A DNA stretch of 64,000 bases from positions 248,001 through 312,000 of the forward strand of contig NZ_JAKNQJ010000003.1 in the NCBI RefSeq assembly GCF_022662335.1. Direction: 5' to 3'. The notes under the pieces were generated by a model, which was not told the origin of the DNA, ran no database searches, and was given only the letters and a program-made list of their open reading frames with translations. This stretch comes from Sphingomonas sp. CROZ-RG-20F-R02-07 (GTDB lineage: Bacteria > Pseudomonadota > Alphaproteobacteria > Sphingomonadales > Sphingomonadaceae). Below, in pieces: positions 34,588 through 43,092 of the stretch (position 1 is its first letter; each line of letters opens with the position of its first letter). Both the position numbers and the translations under genes were made by a program.

Positions 34588-34636
34588 TGGCGATTTCCGC
34601 CATCTTCGTCCATGAAATCGCGCCAGCTTGTGGCGC
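34588..34636. promoter_or_regulatory. Two inverted repeats upstream of the sigma-54-like promoter
   Basis: TGGCG-N5-CGCCA (34588-34602) and GCGCCA-N5-TGGCGC (34620-34636) are perfect inverted repeats with the same arm sequence in opposite order. Their centres lie about 85 and 118 bases upstream of the predicted start point, the usual distance for enhancer sites of sigma-54 activators. They could equally be RNA hairpins at the end of the GGDEF gene. Confidence 0.45.
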
Positions 34637-34642
34637 GTTCGT

Positions 34643-35662
34643 TCAGCCGGCGCTCACGCGATCCCGGCCGGCAGCCTTGGCCGCATAGAGCAGCCGGTCG
34701 GCGCGGGCGAAGGCGGTTTCCGCCGTCTCGCTCTTGCGCACCGCCGTCACGCCGGCGGAAAAGGTGACCTCGCCCAGCGGCTGGCCGGTTTCGCGGCTGC
34801 GGAAGCGCTTGCCCGCGATCTCGCCACGCGCCGCATCCAACACCTCGGCGGCCTGGGCGAGCGCGACGCCGCGCAGCAGCACGGCGAATTCCTCGCCGCC
34901 ATGGCGCACCACCAGATGGCCTTCGCACATTTCGGTCAGCACCTTGCCGATCGCGCTCAGCACGCGGTCGCCCACCGCATGGCCGTGCGCATCGTTCACC
35001 TGCTTGAAGCGATCGACGTCGATCACCGCCAGACACCACGGGCCGTCGCTCGCATCGCGTGCCGCAAAGGCTTCCTCGAACGCGCGCCGGTTGGGCAGGC
35101 CGGTCAGCGCGTCGTGCCGCGCGGCGTTGCGGGCCTCGGCCAGCTTGCTGCGCAACGCCTCGGTTTCGCGCGTCGCCTGGGCGAGCCGGCTTTCGGTTTC
35201 GCGGACGCGGGCGACCATCGCGCTCGCGACGCGCGCGATCCGCTCGATCCCCGCCTGTTCCTGGGAGCGCTGGATCGACGCGGCGCTCTGCGCGAGATCG
35301 GCGCCGAAATCGCGCGTTTCTTCGCGGATCGCCTGCATCATCGTGGCGAAGCCATCCACCTGCGCCGCGGTTTCGGCGACGAGACGCTCCGCCTCGTCGT
35401 CACCCGGCGCGCGCGCGCGGACGGGCGGCTGGCGGGTCGAGACCGATCCGCCGAGCCGCTCGATATCCTGGCGCGTCAGTCGCACGCCATCCAACGTCAG
35501 CCGTGCCACCGCCTGCCCCACCAGGCTCTCCGGATCGGCGAGCGCGGCATAGGCGAAGCGGTAATGCTCGGGCTCGGCACTCAGCCCCTGGGTCGCCAGA
35601 AACAGGCCGATGCGATCGTACAGATCGTCCGCCTCCTTTGGCCGTCCCTGCGCCTTTCCCAT
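34643..35662 (-). CDS. GGDEF-domain diguanylate cyclase
   Basis: The 339-residue protein has a helical, probably coiled-coil region (about 90-180) and a C-terminal GGDEF domain with DALTGLPNRRAF, VIDVDRFKQVND and GGEEF at 255-259. The active-site motif is intact. No RxxD inhibitory site occurs five residues before it, so product inhibition by that route is unlikely. No membrane segment is present, so it is cytoplasmic. The N-terminus has no known sensor domain. Confidence 0.92.
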   Translation of the reverse strand: MGKAQGRPKEADDLYDRIGLFLATQGLSAEPEHYRFAYAALADPESLVGQAVARLTLDGVRLTRQDIERLGGSVSTRQPPVRARAPGDDEAERLVAETAAQVDGFATMMQAIREETRDFGADLAQSAASIQRSQEQAGIERIARVASAMVARVRETESRLAQATRETEALRSKLAEARNAARHDALTGLPNRRAFEEAFAARDASDGPWCLAVIDVDRFKQVNDAHGHAVGDRVLSAIGKVLTEMCEGHLVVRHGGEEFAVLLRGVALAQAAEVLDAARGEIAGKRFRSRETGQPLGEVTFSAGVTAVRKSETAETAFARADRLLYAAKAAGRDRVSAG

Positions 35663-35733
35663 CGCTCCCTCCGTTCCCCCTGCCCTGCTGACACGAAATG
35701 GTTAGGATAAGATTGCCCGCGCGCCGTAAATCC

Positions 35734-36264
35734 TCAGCGGTGGGTGATCTTCTCCACCGCCGCCAGCGTCATCGCGACGTGATCGGCCGGGTTCATGTCG
35801 TCGTGCACGAACGCCACCTTGCCGTCGGGGGCGATCACATAGCTGGTGCGCGTGGTGGCGTCATGGCCCATCACCTGGCGGCCGAGGCTCACGTCATAAC
35901 CCTTGATGACCGCAGGCCCCGCGCTCGCCACCGCGAACTTGCCCGCGCATTTCTCGGCGGAGAATTTGACCAGCGTGTCGACCGGATCGCCCGACATGCC
36001 GATGACCGTCGCACCCGCCTTCTGGAACTGCGGGATCGCATCGGCAAAGGCGTGCGCTTCGGCGTTGCAGCCGCCGGTATAGGCCGCCGGGAAGAAATAC
36101 AGCACGACCGGGCCCTTCTTCAGCTGGTCGGCGAGATGGACGCTGAACACCTTGCCCGCGATCGCGCCGCGCGTGGTGAAATCGGGTGCCTTGGCGCCCG
36201 GTGCGAGCGTTGCCATGGCGGGGGCCGCGAGCAGAAGGGCGGCGAGCAGGGTCAGGCGGCGCAT
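35734..36264 (-). CDS. Exported peroxiredoxin, AhpC/TSA-BCP type
   Basis: The 176-residue protein starts at the ATG at 36264 after AAGGA and has a signal peptide (RRLTLLAALLLAAPAMA). The thioredoxin-fold core has KGPVVLYFFPAAYTGGC with the peroxidatic Cys in the P-x-x-x-T-x-x-C pattern, then DPVDTLVKFSAEKC, a second Cys possibly resolving. It reduces hydrogen peroxide or organic peroxides in the periplasm. Confidence 0.85.
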   Translation of the reverse strand: MRRLTLLAALLLAAPAMATLAPGAKAPDFTTRGAIAGKVFSVHLADQLKKGPVVLYFFPAAYTGGCNAEAHAFADAIPQFQKAGATVIGMSGDPVDTLVKFSAEKCAGKFAVASAGPAVIKGYDVSLGRQVMGHDATTRTSYVIAPDGKVAFVHDDMNPADHVAMTLAAVEKITHR

Positions 36265-36332
36265 CGGGGACATCCTTGTATGATCGAGCCCCATCCTAGC
36301 GCGCGCCGCGGCGTTGCGATAGGCACCGGCGC

Positions 36333-37157
36333 ATGCCCGTTTCCCGCGCCGACATCGAACTCGCGCTCCGCCTCGCCGATGCGGCGGGTGCCGCGATCCG
36401 CCCCTATTTCCGCGCCGAACAGGGGCTGGAGATCAAGGCGGATCGCTCCCCCGTCACCCGCGCCGACCGCGAGGCCGAGGCGGCGATGCGCCGGCTGCTC
36501 GACGCCGAGCGATCGGGCGACGGGATCGTGGGCGAGGAATATGGCGAGAAGCCGGGCATCACCGGGCGGCAATGGGTGCTGGATCCGATCGACGGCACGC
36601 GCAGCTTCACCGTCGGCCGGGCGATCTTCGGCACGCTGATCGCCCTGGTGGAGGATGGCTGGCCGGTGCTGGGCATCATCGACCAGCCGGTGCAGCGCGA
36701 GCGCTGGCTGGGCGTGGCGGGGCGGCCGACGACGCTGAACGGCGTGGCGACGCGGACGCGGACCTGCGCGCAGCTCGACGGCGCGATCGTCGCCACCACC
36801 AGCCCGCATCTGTTCGGCGAGGGCGACGTGCCGCATTTCCTCGCGCTCGTGGCCGCCGTCTCGGGCGGGCAGCCGCGCCAGGGACCGGTCTATGGCGGCG
36901 ATTGCTACAATTACGGGCTGCTCGCGAGCGGCCATCTCGACATCGTGTGCGAATCCGGCCTGCAACTCTATGATTTCGCCGCGCTGGTGCCCGTGGTCGA
37001 GGGCGCGGGCGGGCGGATGTGCGACTGGAACGGCGATCCGCTGACCGCGGCGAGCGCGGGCCATGTGCTCGCGATCGGCGATCCGGCGCGCACCGACGAC
37101 GTGCTGGAGGCGATCCACGGCGTGCACGACCAAGACGCCGTGCCGCGGGCAGGCTAG
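36333..37157 (+). CDS. hisN: Inositol monophosphatase family; likely histidinol-phosphatase
   Basis: The 274-residue protein has the IMPase metal motifs: GEEYGE, VLDPIDGTRSF, and YDFAALVPVVEGAGG. The sequence around DPIDGTRSF and the GDCYNYGLLA segment match the actinobacterial/alphaproteobacterial HisN subgroup that removes phosphate from histidinol phosphate. Its TAG stop overlaps the ccmB stop (CTAG). Confidence 0.85.
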   Translation: MPVSRADIELALRLADAAGAAIRPYFRAEQGLEIKADRSPVTRADREAEAAMRRLLDAERSGDGIVGEEYGEKPGITGRQWVLDPIDGTRSFTVGRAIFGTLIALVEDGWPVLGIIDQPVQRERWLGVAGRPTTLNGVATRTRTCAQLDGAIVATTSPHLFGEGDVPHFLALVAAVSGGQPRQGPVYGGDCYNYGLLASGHLDIVCESGLQLYDFAALVPVVEGAGGRMCDWNGDPLTAASAGHVLAIGDPARTDDVLEAIHGVHDQDAVPRAG

Positions 37158-37798
37158 TCCATCCCCGCCCGCAGCGCCGCCGCCGCCACGAAGGGGCCAC
37201 CCGCCAGCAGCAGCAGCGACACCGCGGCGAGCAGCTTGATCGCGCCCGCCCCGCCATCGATCGCCCCCGCGCCGAAGATCAGCAAAGGCACCGCGAGCGG
37301 CAGCATCACCAGCCCGGCCACCGCCCCGGCCGGACGCAGGCCAGCCACCAGCGCACCCGTCGCCACCGCCAGCGCGGCGAGGCCGGGCGTTCCGATCGCC
37401 AGCCCGATCTCGACGCGCGCGAGCGTCGCGCCCGGCAGCCCCAGCAACCCCGCCGCGATCACCGCCGCCAGCATCAAGGGCGGCCCGAAGCTCAGCCAAT
37501 GCGCCAGCGTGCGCGCAGCGGCGACGAGCGCGAGCGCGATCCCGCGCACCGCGAACTGGTCGATTACCCCCGCTTCCAGGTCCGGCGCGAAAAGGCGGTC
37601 CACGGGAAGCAGCGCCGCGAGCAGCGCCGCCGCCCAGATCACGCCGCCGCCGACCCGCGCGAGCAACGCCGTGTCCGGCCCGACTGCGAAGGGGAACAGG
37701 ATCGCGACGAGCAGGAAGAAGGCGATCGGCCAGCCCGCCCCGCCGCCGGCCCAGGCGTGGCGCAGGTCGCGCCCGACGAGCGTGGCGAACGCCCTCAT
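37154..37798 (-). CDS. ccmB: Heme exporter protein CcmB
   Basis: The 214-residue protein has six hydrophobic segments and the CcmB pattern RDLRHAWAGGG at the start, VDRLFAPDLEAGVIDQF in the first cytoplasmic loop. It is the permease of the CcmAB complex that frees holo-CcmE during cytochrome c maturation. It overlaps ccmA by four bases. ccmC and the later ccm genes do not follow; they must lie elsewhere. Confidence 0.9.
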   Translation of the reverse strand: MRAFATLVGRDLRHAWAGGGAGWPIAFFLLVAILFPFAVGPDTALLARVGGGVIWAAALLAALLPVDRLFAPDLEAGVIDQFAVRGIALALVAAARTLAHWLSFGPPLMLAAVIAAGLLGLPGATLARVEIGLAIGTPGLAALAVATGALVAGLRPAGAVAGLVMLPLAVPLLIFGAGAIDGGAGAIKLLAAVSLLLLAGGPFVAAAALRAGMD

Positions 37799-38394
37799 CC
37801 GAGCCGCACCGCCGTCGCGCCGGGCAGCGCCATCGGCAGGTGCGTCGCCACCATGACGGCACCGCCCGCCGCGCGATGGCCCGCGATCAGCGCCTCGACG
37901 AGCGCCAGCCCGGGCGCATCGAGGCCGTTCGCGGGTTCGTCGAGCAGCCACAGCCACGCGTCGCCGGCGACGATGCGCGCGAGCGCGGCACGACGGCGCT
38001 GGCCGGTCGAAAGCAGCCGCACCGGCACCGCGGCCAGACGATCGAGCGCCAGCGCCGTCAGTGCGGCCTCCCCGGCATCGAGCCGCGCCCAAAATCCCAA
38101 TGCGTCGCACAGCCGCCGTTCGGGATCGAGCGCATGGCGTTCGTCCAGCAACGCGACGCCGCCCTCGCATCGCGCCTGCCCGTGCGATGGCGCGAGCAGA
38201 CCCGCCACGATCCGCAACAGGCTCGATTTGCCCGCACCGTTGGGGCCGGTCACCAGCACCGCCTGGCCTGCGCCGAGCGCGAGGTCGAGCCCTTCGAACA
38301 GCGTCCGGCCGCCCCGCGTGCAGGCGACGCCCGTCAGGGCCAGCGCGCCGTGCCGATCGGTGAAAGTCGCTTGCCCCGCCATCCCCGCCGCCAT
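37795..38394 (-). CDS. ccmA: Heme ABC exporter ATP-binding protein CcmA
   Basis: The 199-residue ATPase has Walker [14 protein letters not shown], a short CcmA-type signature [15 protein letters not shown], and Walker [14 protein letters not shown] with ATHLPM as the H-loop. It powers CcmB in heme-chaperone release for c-type cytochrome biogenesis. The ATG of ccmB overlaps its stop codon. Confidence 0.92.
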   Translation of the reverse strand: MAAGMAGQATFTDRHGALALTGVACTRGGRTLFEGLDLALGAGQAVLVTGPNGAGKSSLLRIVAGLLAPSHGQARCEGGVALLDERHALDPERRLCDALGFWARLDAGEAALTALALDRLAAVPVRLLSTGQRRRAALARIVAGDAWLWLLDEPANGLDAPGLALVEALIAGHRAAGGAVMVATHLPMALPGATAVRLG

Positions 38395-38444
38395 ACCCGT
38401 GGCGTCGCGGCCACGGCAAGCGGGCGAGCGAGGGGAGGCGAACG

Positions 38445-38738
38445 GTGATCGAGGCGCTGAACGAGACGGAACGGGCCGAGGCGCTCGATGGACTGCCCGA
38501 CTGGGATTATGACGAGGCGCGCGACGCGATCACGCGCGACGTGGTCTTCGCCGATTTCGCCGAGGCGTTCGGCTTCATGGCGCGCGTCGCGCTGATCGCG
38601 GAAAAGGCCGACCATCACCCGGAATGGACGAACGTGTGGAACCGCGTGGCCATCCTGCTGACGACGCACGATGCCGGCGGCCTGTCGCCGCGCGACATCG
38701 AGATGGCGACCGCGATCGACGCGATCCTCGACCGCTAG
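38445..38738 (+). CDS. phhB: 4a-hydroxytetrahydrobiopterin dehydratase (PCD/DCoH)
   Basis: The 97-residue protein has the PCD signature [17 protein letters not shown] and a [14 protein letters not shown] tail. It regenerates the pterin cofactor of aromatic amino-acid hydroxylases. The GTG start at 38445 follows GGGGAGGCG. It is divergent from ccmA, and its stop shares CTAG with the convergent SDR gene. Confidence 0.93.
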   Translation: MIEALNETERAEALDGLPDWDYDEARDAITRDVVFADFAEAFGFMARVALIAEKADHHPEWTNVWNRVAILLTTHDAGGLSPRDIEMATAIDAILDR

Positions 38739-39520
38739 CGCCGCCGCTGGCGCATGCGCTTGCGCAGCGATCCGGGCATCCAGCGCGCGGCGAACGCCAG
38801 CCGGTGGGCGGTGCGGCCGACCAGCGTCTGCAGCCGATCGCCGTGGACCGCGTCCCATGCGGCCTGCGCCACGCGCTCGACCGGGGTGATCTCCATGCCG
38901 GCATCGCTCACCACGGTGCGGATCGAGCGGTTCGAGCCTTCGGGCGGCGCGTCGATCAGCGGCGTGTCGATAAAGGCGGGCACCAGCCCGCGCACCTTGA
39001 TCCCGTCCGCGGCCCATTCTCCGTCCAGCGCCTCGGTCAGCGCGCGCACCGCGAATTTGGTGGCGGAATAGGTGGCGAGCCCGGCCGAGCCATAGATCGC
39101 CGACGCCGATGCGGTGTTGAGCAGGCACGAGCCCGGCGTCCGCGCCAGATAGGCATGGCCGATCCGTGCGCCGTTCAGCACGCCCATGAAGTTGATCGCG
39201 ACGACCCGGTCGATCGCGTCGAACGGCGCCTCGGCGAGCGGCCCGCCGAGGCCGATGCCGGCATTGTTGAACAGCACGTCGAGCCGCCCCGTCATCGCCG
39301 TGAACGCGTCCAGCGCCTCGACCCAGGCATCGCGGTCGCGCACGTCCATCACATAGGTGGTCGCAAGGCCCTGGGGGATCGTCGCGGCGGTTTCGACGAG
39401 CATCGCCGGGTTCACATCGGCGAGCGCGACGCGCCAGCCGCGGCCGGCGAACAGTTGCGCGGTGGCCCGCCCGATTCCCGATGCGCCGCCGGTGATGAAG
39501 ATCGCCCGTTCGTTCGCCAT
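38735..39520 (-). CDS. Short-chain dehydrogenase/reductase
   Basis: The 261-residue protein has [10 protein letters not shown] for NAD(P) binding, NNAGIG, a catalytic Ser in [10 protein letters not shown] and YSATK. An Asp after strand 2 (ALADVNP) suggests NAD preference. The C-terminal arginine-rich end (RKRMRQRRR) and a region typical of lipid-related SDRs are notable. Substrate unknown. Confidence 0.9.
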   Translation of the reverse strand: MANERAIFITGGASGIGRATAQLFAGRGWRVALADVNPAMLVETAATIPQGLATTYVMDVRDRDAWVEALDAFTAMTGRLDVLFNNAGIGLGGPLAEAPFDAIDRVVAINFMGVLNGARIGHAYLARTPGSCLLNTASASAIYGSAGLATYSATKFAVRALTEALDGEWAADGIKVRGLVPAFIDTPLIDAPPEGSNRSIRTVVSDAGMEITPVERVAQAAWDAVHGDRLQTLVGRTAHRLAFAARWMPGSLRKRMRQRRR

Positions 39521-39572
39521 GATCTCTCCTCTTTGCGCGCAGCATGCGCGGGGCCGGCCGCGCTGTCGAGGG

Positions 39573-40910
39573 TCAGGCGGGCAGCGTCAGCACGACGCGC
39601 AATCCGCCGAGTCCGGCCGCGGGTTCGAGCGTGAGCGTGCCGCCGTTCAGTTCGGCCAGCTCCACCGCGATCGGCAGGCCGAAGCCATGCCCATCGCCGC
39701 GCTCGTCCAACCGGCGGCCGGGCACCAGCGCCTCGACGCGCGCGCCCTCGTCGAGCCCCGCGCCGTCGTCCTCGATCGCCAGCACCATGACGGCATCCGC
39801 GCGCACCGCCGCGATCCGCACCGCGCCGCGCGCGTGGCGCCAGGCATTGTCGAGCAGATTGCCGAGCATCTCGTCCAGATCCTGCTGGTCGACCGCGACC
39901 GTCAGATCGTCCGCCACCGCGATCGTCGCCGTCACCGCGCGATCGGCATGGATGCGCGCCAGCACCGCCGCCAGATCCGCGACGGCGGGCCCCAGCGGGG
40001 TGCGCACGCGCTGCCCGCCGCCGGGCGCGGCGGCACGGGCGCGGCCGAGATGATGGCGAACCTGCGCGTCGATGCGCGCGACCATCCGCCCGAGCGTACC
40101 GTCGGGATCGCGCCCCTCCTCGGCCAGTGCCAGCCCCAGCGCGGCAAGCGGCGTCTTCAGGCCGTGGGCGAGATTGGCGACATGACGCCGGGCATGGTCG
40201 AGCCGCTCGCTATTCTGGTCGATCAGCGCATTGAGCTCGGCGGCAAGCGGTGCGATCTCGGCGGGCTGGTCGGCGGGGATGTGCCGCGCCCGCCCCGCGC
40301 GCACCGCGCCCAGCGAACCGGCGAGCCGGCGCAGCGGGCGCAGCCCCAGCCGCAACTGGAGCGCGGTCGCGGCCGCCAGCCCCAGCCCCAGCACCGCCAG
40401 CGACGTGAGCAGCGGGACCAGCGCCTCGTACAAGGGCGCCAGCGCGATCCGCGCCGGGGCATTGGCGGCGATCGTCACCGGTCCGGCGCCAGTCGCGACC
40501 GTCACGCTGCGCAGATGGACCCGCTCGCCCCCCAGCGCCCGCGCCTCGCCGGGATGCGGACCGCCATGTCGCCGGGGCCCCGGGCCGTCCGGCGCCTGCG
40601 CGGGCGGCACATCCGCCGCATCGCCGCGCACCCAGTGGCGCGTGGGCGAATCGACGCGCCAGCCCCAGCCCGGCTCGGCATCGGCGAAGGCCGGCAGGTC
40701 GACGATCCGACCGGGCATCAGCACGCCGTCGGGGCGCACCGCGCGCGCGAGCATCCCGGTCTCGGCATCGAGCTGCTGGTCGAGCCCACGTACCACGAAC
40801 CGTTCGAGCACGCGCCCGATCGCCACGCCCGCAAAGGCCAGCGCGATCAGCGTCGTGATCGCGGAAATGCCCAGCAGCCGGCCGTAGAGCGACCGCGGCA
40901 CGATCCTCAC
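39573..40910 (-). CDS. Sensor histidine kinase, PhoQ/QseC-like
   Basis: The 445-residue protein has a membrane segment at about 12-35, a periplasmic domain, a second segment, a HAMP region, then HisKA with NLAHGLKTPLAAL (phospho-His), and HATPase with LLDNAWRHA, DDGAGLD and GHGFGLPIA. It starts at a GTG at 40910 with GAGGA upstream. The periplasmic part has an HGGPHPGEARAL segment rich in His and Pro, possibly metal-sensing. It is coupled to the response regulator gene upstream. Confidence 0.9.
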   Translation of the reverse strand: MRIVPRSLYGRLLGISAITTLIALAFAGVAIGRVLERFVVRGLDQQLDAETGMLARAVRPDGVLMPGRIVDLPAFADAEPGWGWRVDSPTRHWVRGDAADVPPAQAPDGPGPRRHGGPHPGEARALGGERVHLRSVTVATGAGPVTIAANAPARIALAPLYEALVPLLTSLAVLGLGLAAATALQLRLGLRPLRRLAGSLGAVRAGRARHIPADQPAEIAPLAAELNALIDQNSERLDHARRHVANLAHGLKTPLAALGLALAEEGRDPDGTLGRMVARIDAQVRHHLGRARAAAPGGGQRVRTPLGPAVADLAAVLARIHADRAVTATIAVADDLTVAVDQQDLDEMLGNLLDNAWRHARGAVRIAAVRADAVMVLAIEDDGAGLDEGARVEALVPGRRLDERGDGHGFGLPIAVELAELNGGTLTLEPAAGLGGLRVVLTLPA

Positions 40911-40920
40911 GCCCAGATCC

Positions 40921-41589
40921 TCACGTCCAGCCGTCCGCGGTGAGGCGGTAGCCGCGCCCACGCACCGTCTCGATCAGCGTCGCGCCGATCTTGCGGCGCA
41001 GGCGGCCGACGATCACCTCGATCGAATTGGAATCGACGTCCGCATCGCCTTCGTAGACGCGCTCGATCAGGTCGGCGCGCTCCACCACCACCTCGCGGCG
41101 CAGCATCAGTTGCGACAGCACGCGCCATTCGAAGGCGGTGAGCTTCAGCGGCAGCCCGTCCAGCTCGAACGTGCCGAGCTGCGCATCGAACGCGAGCGGA
41201 CCGCAAACGACCCTGGCCGATGCATGGCCTGCCGCGCGGCGCACCAGCGCGCGCAGCCGCATCACCACCTCCTCGATGCGGAACGGCTTGGTGAGGTAAT
41301 CGTCGGCCCCCGCCTTGAAGCCCTCGACCTTTTCCGACCAGCCGTCGCGCGCGGTCAGGATCAGCACCGGCAGGTCGCGCCCAGCCGCGCGCCAGCCGCG
41401 CAGCACCGCGATCCCGTCGCGCTTGGGCAGGCCGATGTCGAGCACCGCGGCGTCGTAACGCTCGGTCTCGCCCAGATGCGCGCCATCCTCGCCGTCGGTC
41501 GCGACATCGACCGCGAAATTCTGCGCCCGCAGCGCCCGTGCGAGCCCGTCGCCGAGCGCGGCATCGTCCTCCACCACCAAGATGCGCAT
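40921..41589 (-). CDS. OmpR/PhoB family response regulator
   Basis: The 222-residue protein has a receiver domain with LDIGLPKRDG (phospho-Asp), a TARD and TKPF set, and a winged-helix DNA-binding domain ending with VRGRGYRL. It pairs with the kinase at 39573-40910, ten bases away. The PhoP/QseB group fits best. The start at 41589 gives MRILVVED. It is divergent from the OB-fold gene at 41709, a likely target. Confidence 0.92.
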   Translation of the reverse strand: MRILVVEDDAALGDGLARALRAQNFAVDVATDGEDGAHLGETERYDAAVLDIGLPKRDGIAVLRGWRAAGRDLPVLILTARDGWSEKVEGFKAGADDYLTKPFRIEEVVMRLRALVRRAAGHASARVVCGPLAFDAQLGTFELDGLPLKLTAFEWRVLSQLMLRREVVVERADLIERVYEGDADVDSNSIEVIVGRLRRKIGATLIETVRGRGYRLTADGWT

Positions 41590-41708
41590 GGCCGTCCTCC
41601 TGCCCCGACCGCTATCGCCCCCGGCCAAACCGAAGCTGAACGGCGCGGTTCAGTGGGGGTCGGGATGGCAGCGATAGAAGGGCATCGTCAACTCGAGGAG
41701 TAACCATC

Positions 41709-42281
41709 ATGACCGATCCGTCCCGCTCCATCCGCCCCCGCTCCATCAGCCATCGCCTCGGCCGCCGCGGCACGATCGCCGCGGTCGCGGCCGGCATGCT
41801 CGTCCTCGGCGGGGGCGCCGGGGCGCTCGCGGTCGAGGCGACGCGGCCCAGCGTCACCATGGCGCCCGCCACCCCGGTCGCGATCCGCTCGCTCAGCGAC
41901 GACGGCATCGTCACCATCCGCGGCCGCGTCGTCGAGGTCTTCGGCAACAAGTTCGTGATGGCCGATTCCACCGGCCGCGCGCTGGTCGATACCGGCCGCC
42001 AAGGCGAGAATGGCGGGCTCGTCCGCCCGAGCGAGGCGGTGACCGTGCAGGGCCGGTTCGATCGCGGCTTCCTCCATGCCGCCTTCCTCGTCGGCCCCGA
42101 TGGCAAGGTGACCGCGCTGGAGCCGCTCGGCGGGCCGCATGGCCGCCACGGTCCCCATGGCGACGGCCCGGATCACGGCCCCGGCCCCGACGACCGCGCC
42201 GCGCCGCCGCCACCGCCCCCCGCAGCGGTCGCCGCACCCTCGGTGACGCCTGTCGCGACGGCGGTGCCCGCCACGCGCTGA
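41709..42281 (+). CDS. Exported OB-fold (BOF/YgiW-like) protein with His-rich tail
   Basis: The 190-residue protein has a membrane/signal segment at about 22-42, then an OB-fold core VTIRGRVVEVFGNKFVMAD and TVQGRFDRG. The tail has HGRHGPHGDGPDHG, then a proline-rich end. The core matches the bacterial OB-fold (BOF) family, whose E. coli member YgiW is encoded beside QseBC; here it is divergent from a similar two-component system. A GAGGAG site lies eight bases before the ATG. Metal binding by the His tail is a guess. Confidence 0.72.
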   Translation: MTDPSRSIRPRSISHRLGRRGTIAAVAAGMLVLGGGAGALAVEATRPSVTMAPATPVAIRSLSDDGIVTIRGRVVEVFGNKFVMADSTGRALVDTGRQGENGGLVRPSEAVTVQGRFDRGFLHAAFLVGPDGKVTALEPLGGPHGRHGPHGDGPDHGPGPDDRAAPPPPPPAAVAAPSVTPVATAVPATR

Positions 42282-42327
42282 GTTACCGGTTTGACCAGCC
42301 CTCGGCCATCGCCCATGCTTTCGGGCG

Positions 42328-43092
42328 ATGGCAGACCCGCAAGGCCCCGCGATCGCCTTCGAGGGCGTGACGAAACGCTTCGGCGAGGGCGCGCCCGCGG
42401 TCGATGGCGTGTCGCTGGCGATCGCCGGCGGCACGTTCGTCGCGCTGGTCGGCACGTCGGGATCGGGAAAATCGACGCTACTGAAGACAATCAACCGGCT
42501 GGTCGTGCCAAGCGCGGGCCGCGTGACGATCGACGGGGTCGATGTCGCCGCCGGCCCCGCGCCGGCGCTGCGCCGTCGGATCGGCTATGTCTTTCAGGAG
42601 ATCGGCCTGTTCCCGCACATGACCGTCGCGGAGAATGTGGCGATCGGCCTGCGCATCGCCGGCCGTGCCGACGCGCCGGTGGAAGCGCTGCTCGAACAGG
42701 TCGAGCTGCCCCCCGCGCTCGCCGGGCGCATGCCCGGCCAGCTTTCGGGCGGCCAGCGCCAGCGGGTGGGCATCGCGCGCGCGCTGGCGCCGGGCGGCCG
42801 GCTGCTGCTGCTCGACGAAGCGTTCGGCGCGCTCGATCCGGTGACGCGCGACGCGCTCGGCCGGTCGATCCGCGCGCTGCACGACCGGCTGGGGCTCACC
42901 ACCATCCTCGTCACGCACGACATGGCGGAGGCGCTGCTGCTCGCCGACCGCGTGCTGGTGATGAAGGCCGGGCGGATCGTCGCCGATGAAGCGCCGGCCG
43001 CGCTTCTGTCGGGCCGGGGCGGGGATGCGGCGCAGGCGCTCGTCGCGGTGCCGCGCGACCAGGCGGAACGGCTGCGGGAGCGCACGCCGTGA
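42328..43092 (+). CDS. OpuC-type ABC transporter ATP-binding protein
   Basis: The 254-residue ATPase has Walker A GTSGSGKST, signature LSGGQRQRVGIARAL, Walker B LLLLDEAFGALDP and a THDMAEAL H-loop. It matches the quaternary-ammonium/glycine-betaine transporter subgroup. No CBS domain follows the ATPase core, unlike classical OpuA. It overlaps the permease/binding-protein gene by four bases (GTGA). Confidence 0.9.
   Translation: MADPQGPAIAFEGVTKRFGEGAPAVDGVSLAIAGGTFVALVGTSGSGKSTLLKTINRLVVPSAGRVTIDGVDVAAGPAPALRRRIGYVFQEIGLFPHMTVAENVAIGLRIAGRADAPVEALLEQVELPPALAGRMPGQLSGGQRQRVGIARALAPGGRLLLLDEAFGALDPVTRDALGRSIRALHDRLGLTTILVTHDMAEALLLADRVLVMKAGRIVADEAPAALLSGRGGDAAQALVAVPRDQAERLRERTP

Noticed and set aside
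34588..34602. The inverted repeat as a terminator of the GGDEF gene
   Set aside because: It has no T-run on the minus strand and lies 41-55 bases after the stop codon; kept only as a possible regulator site or RNA hairpin.
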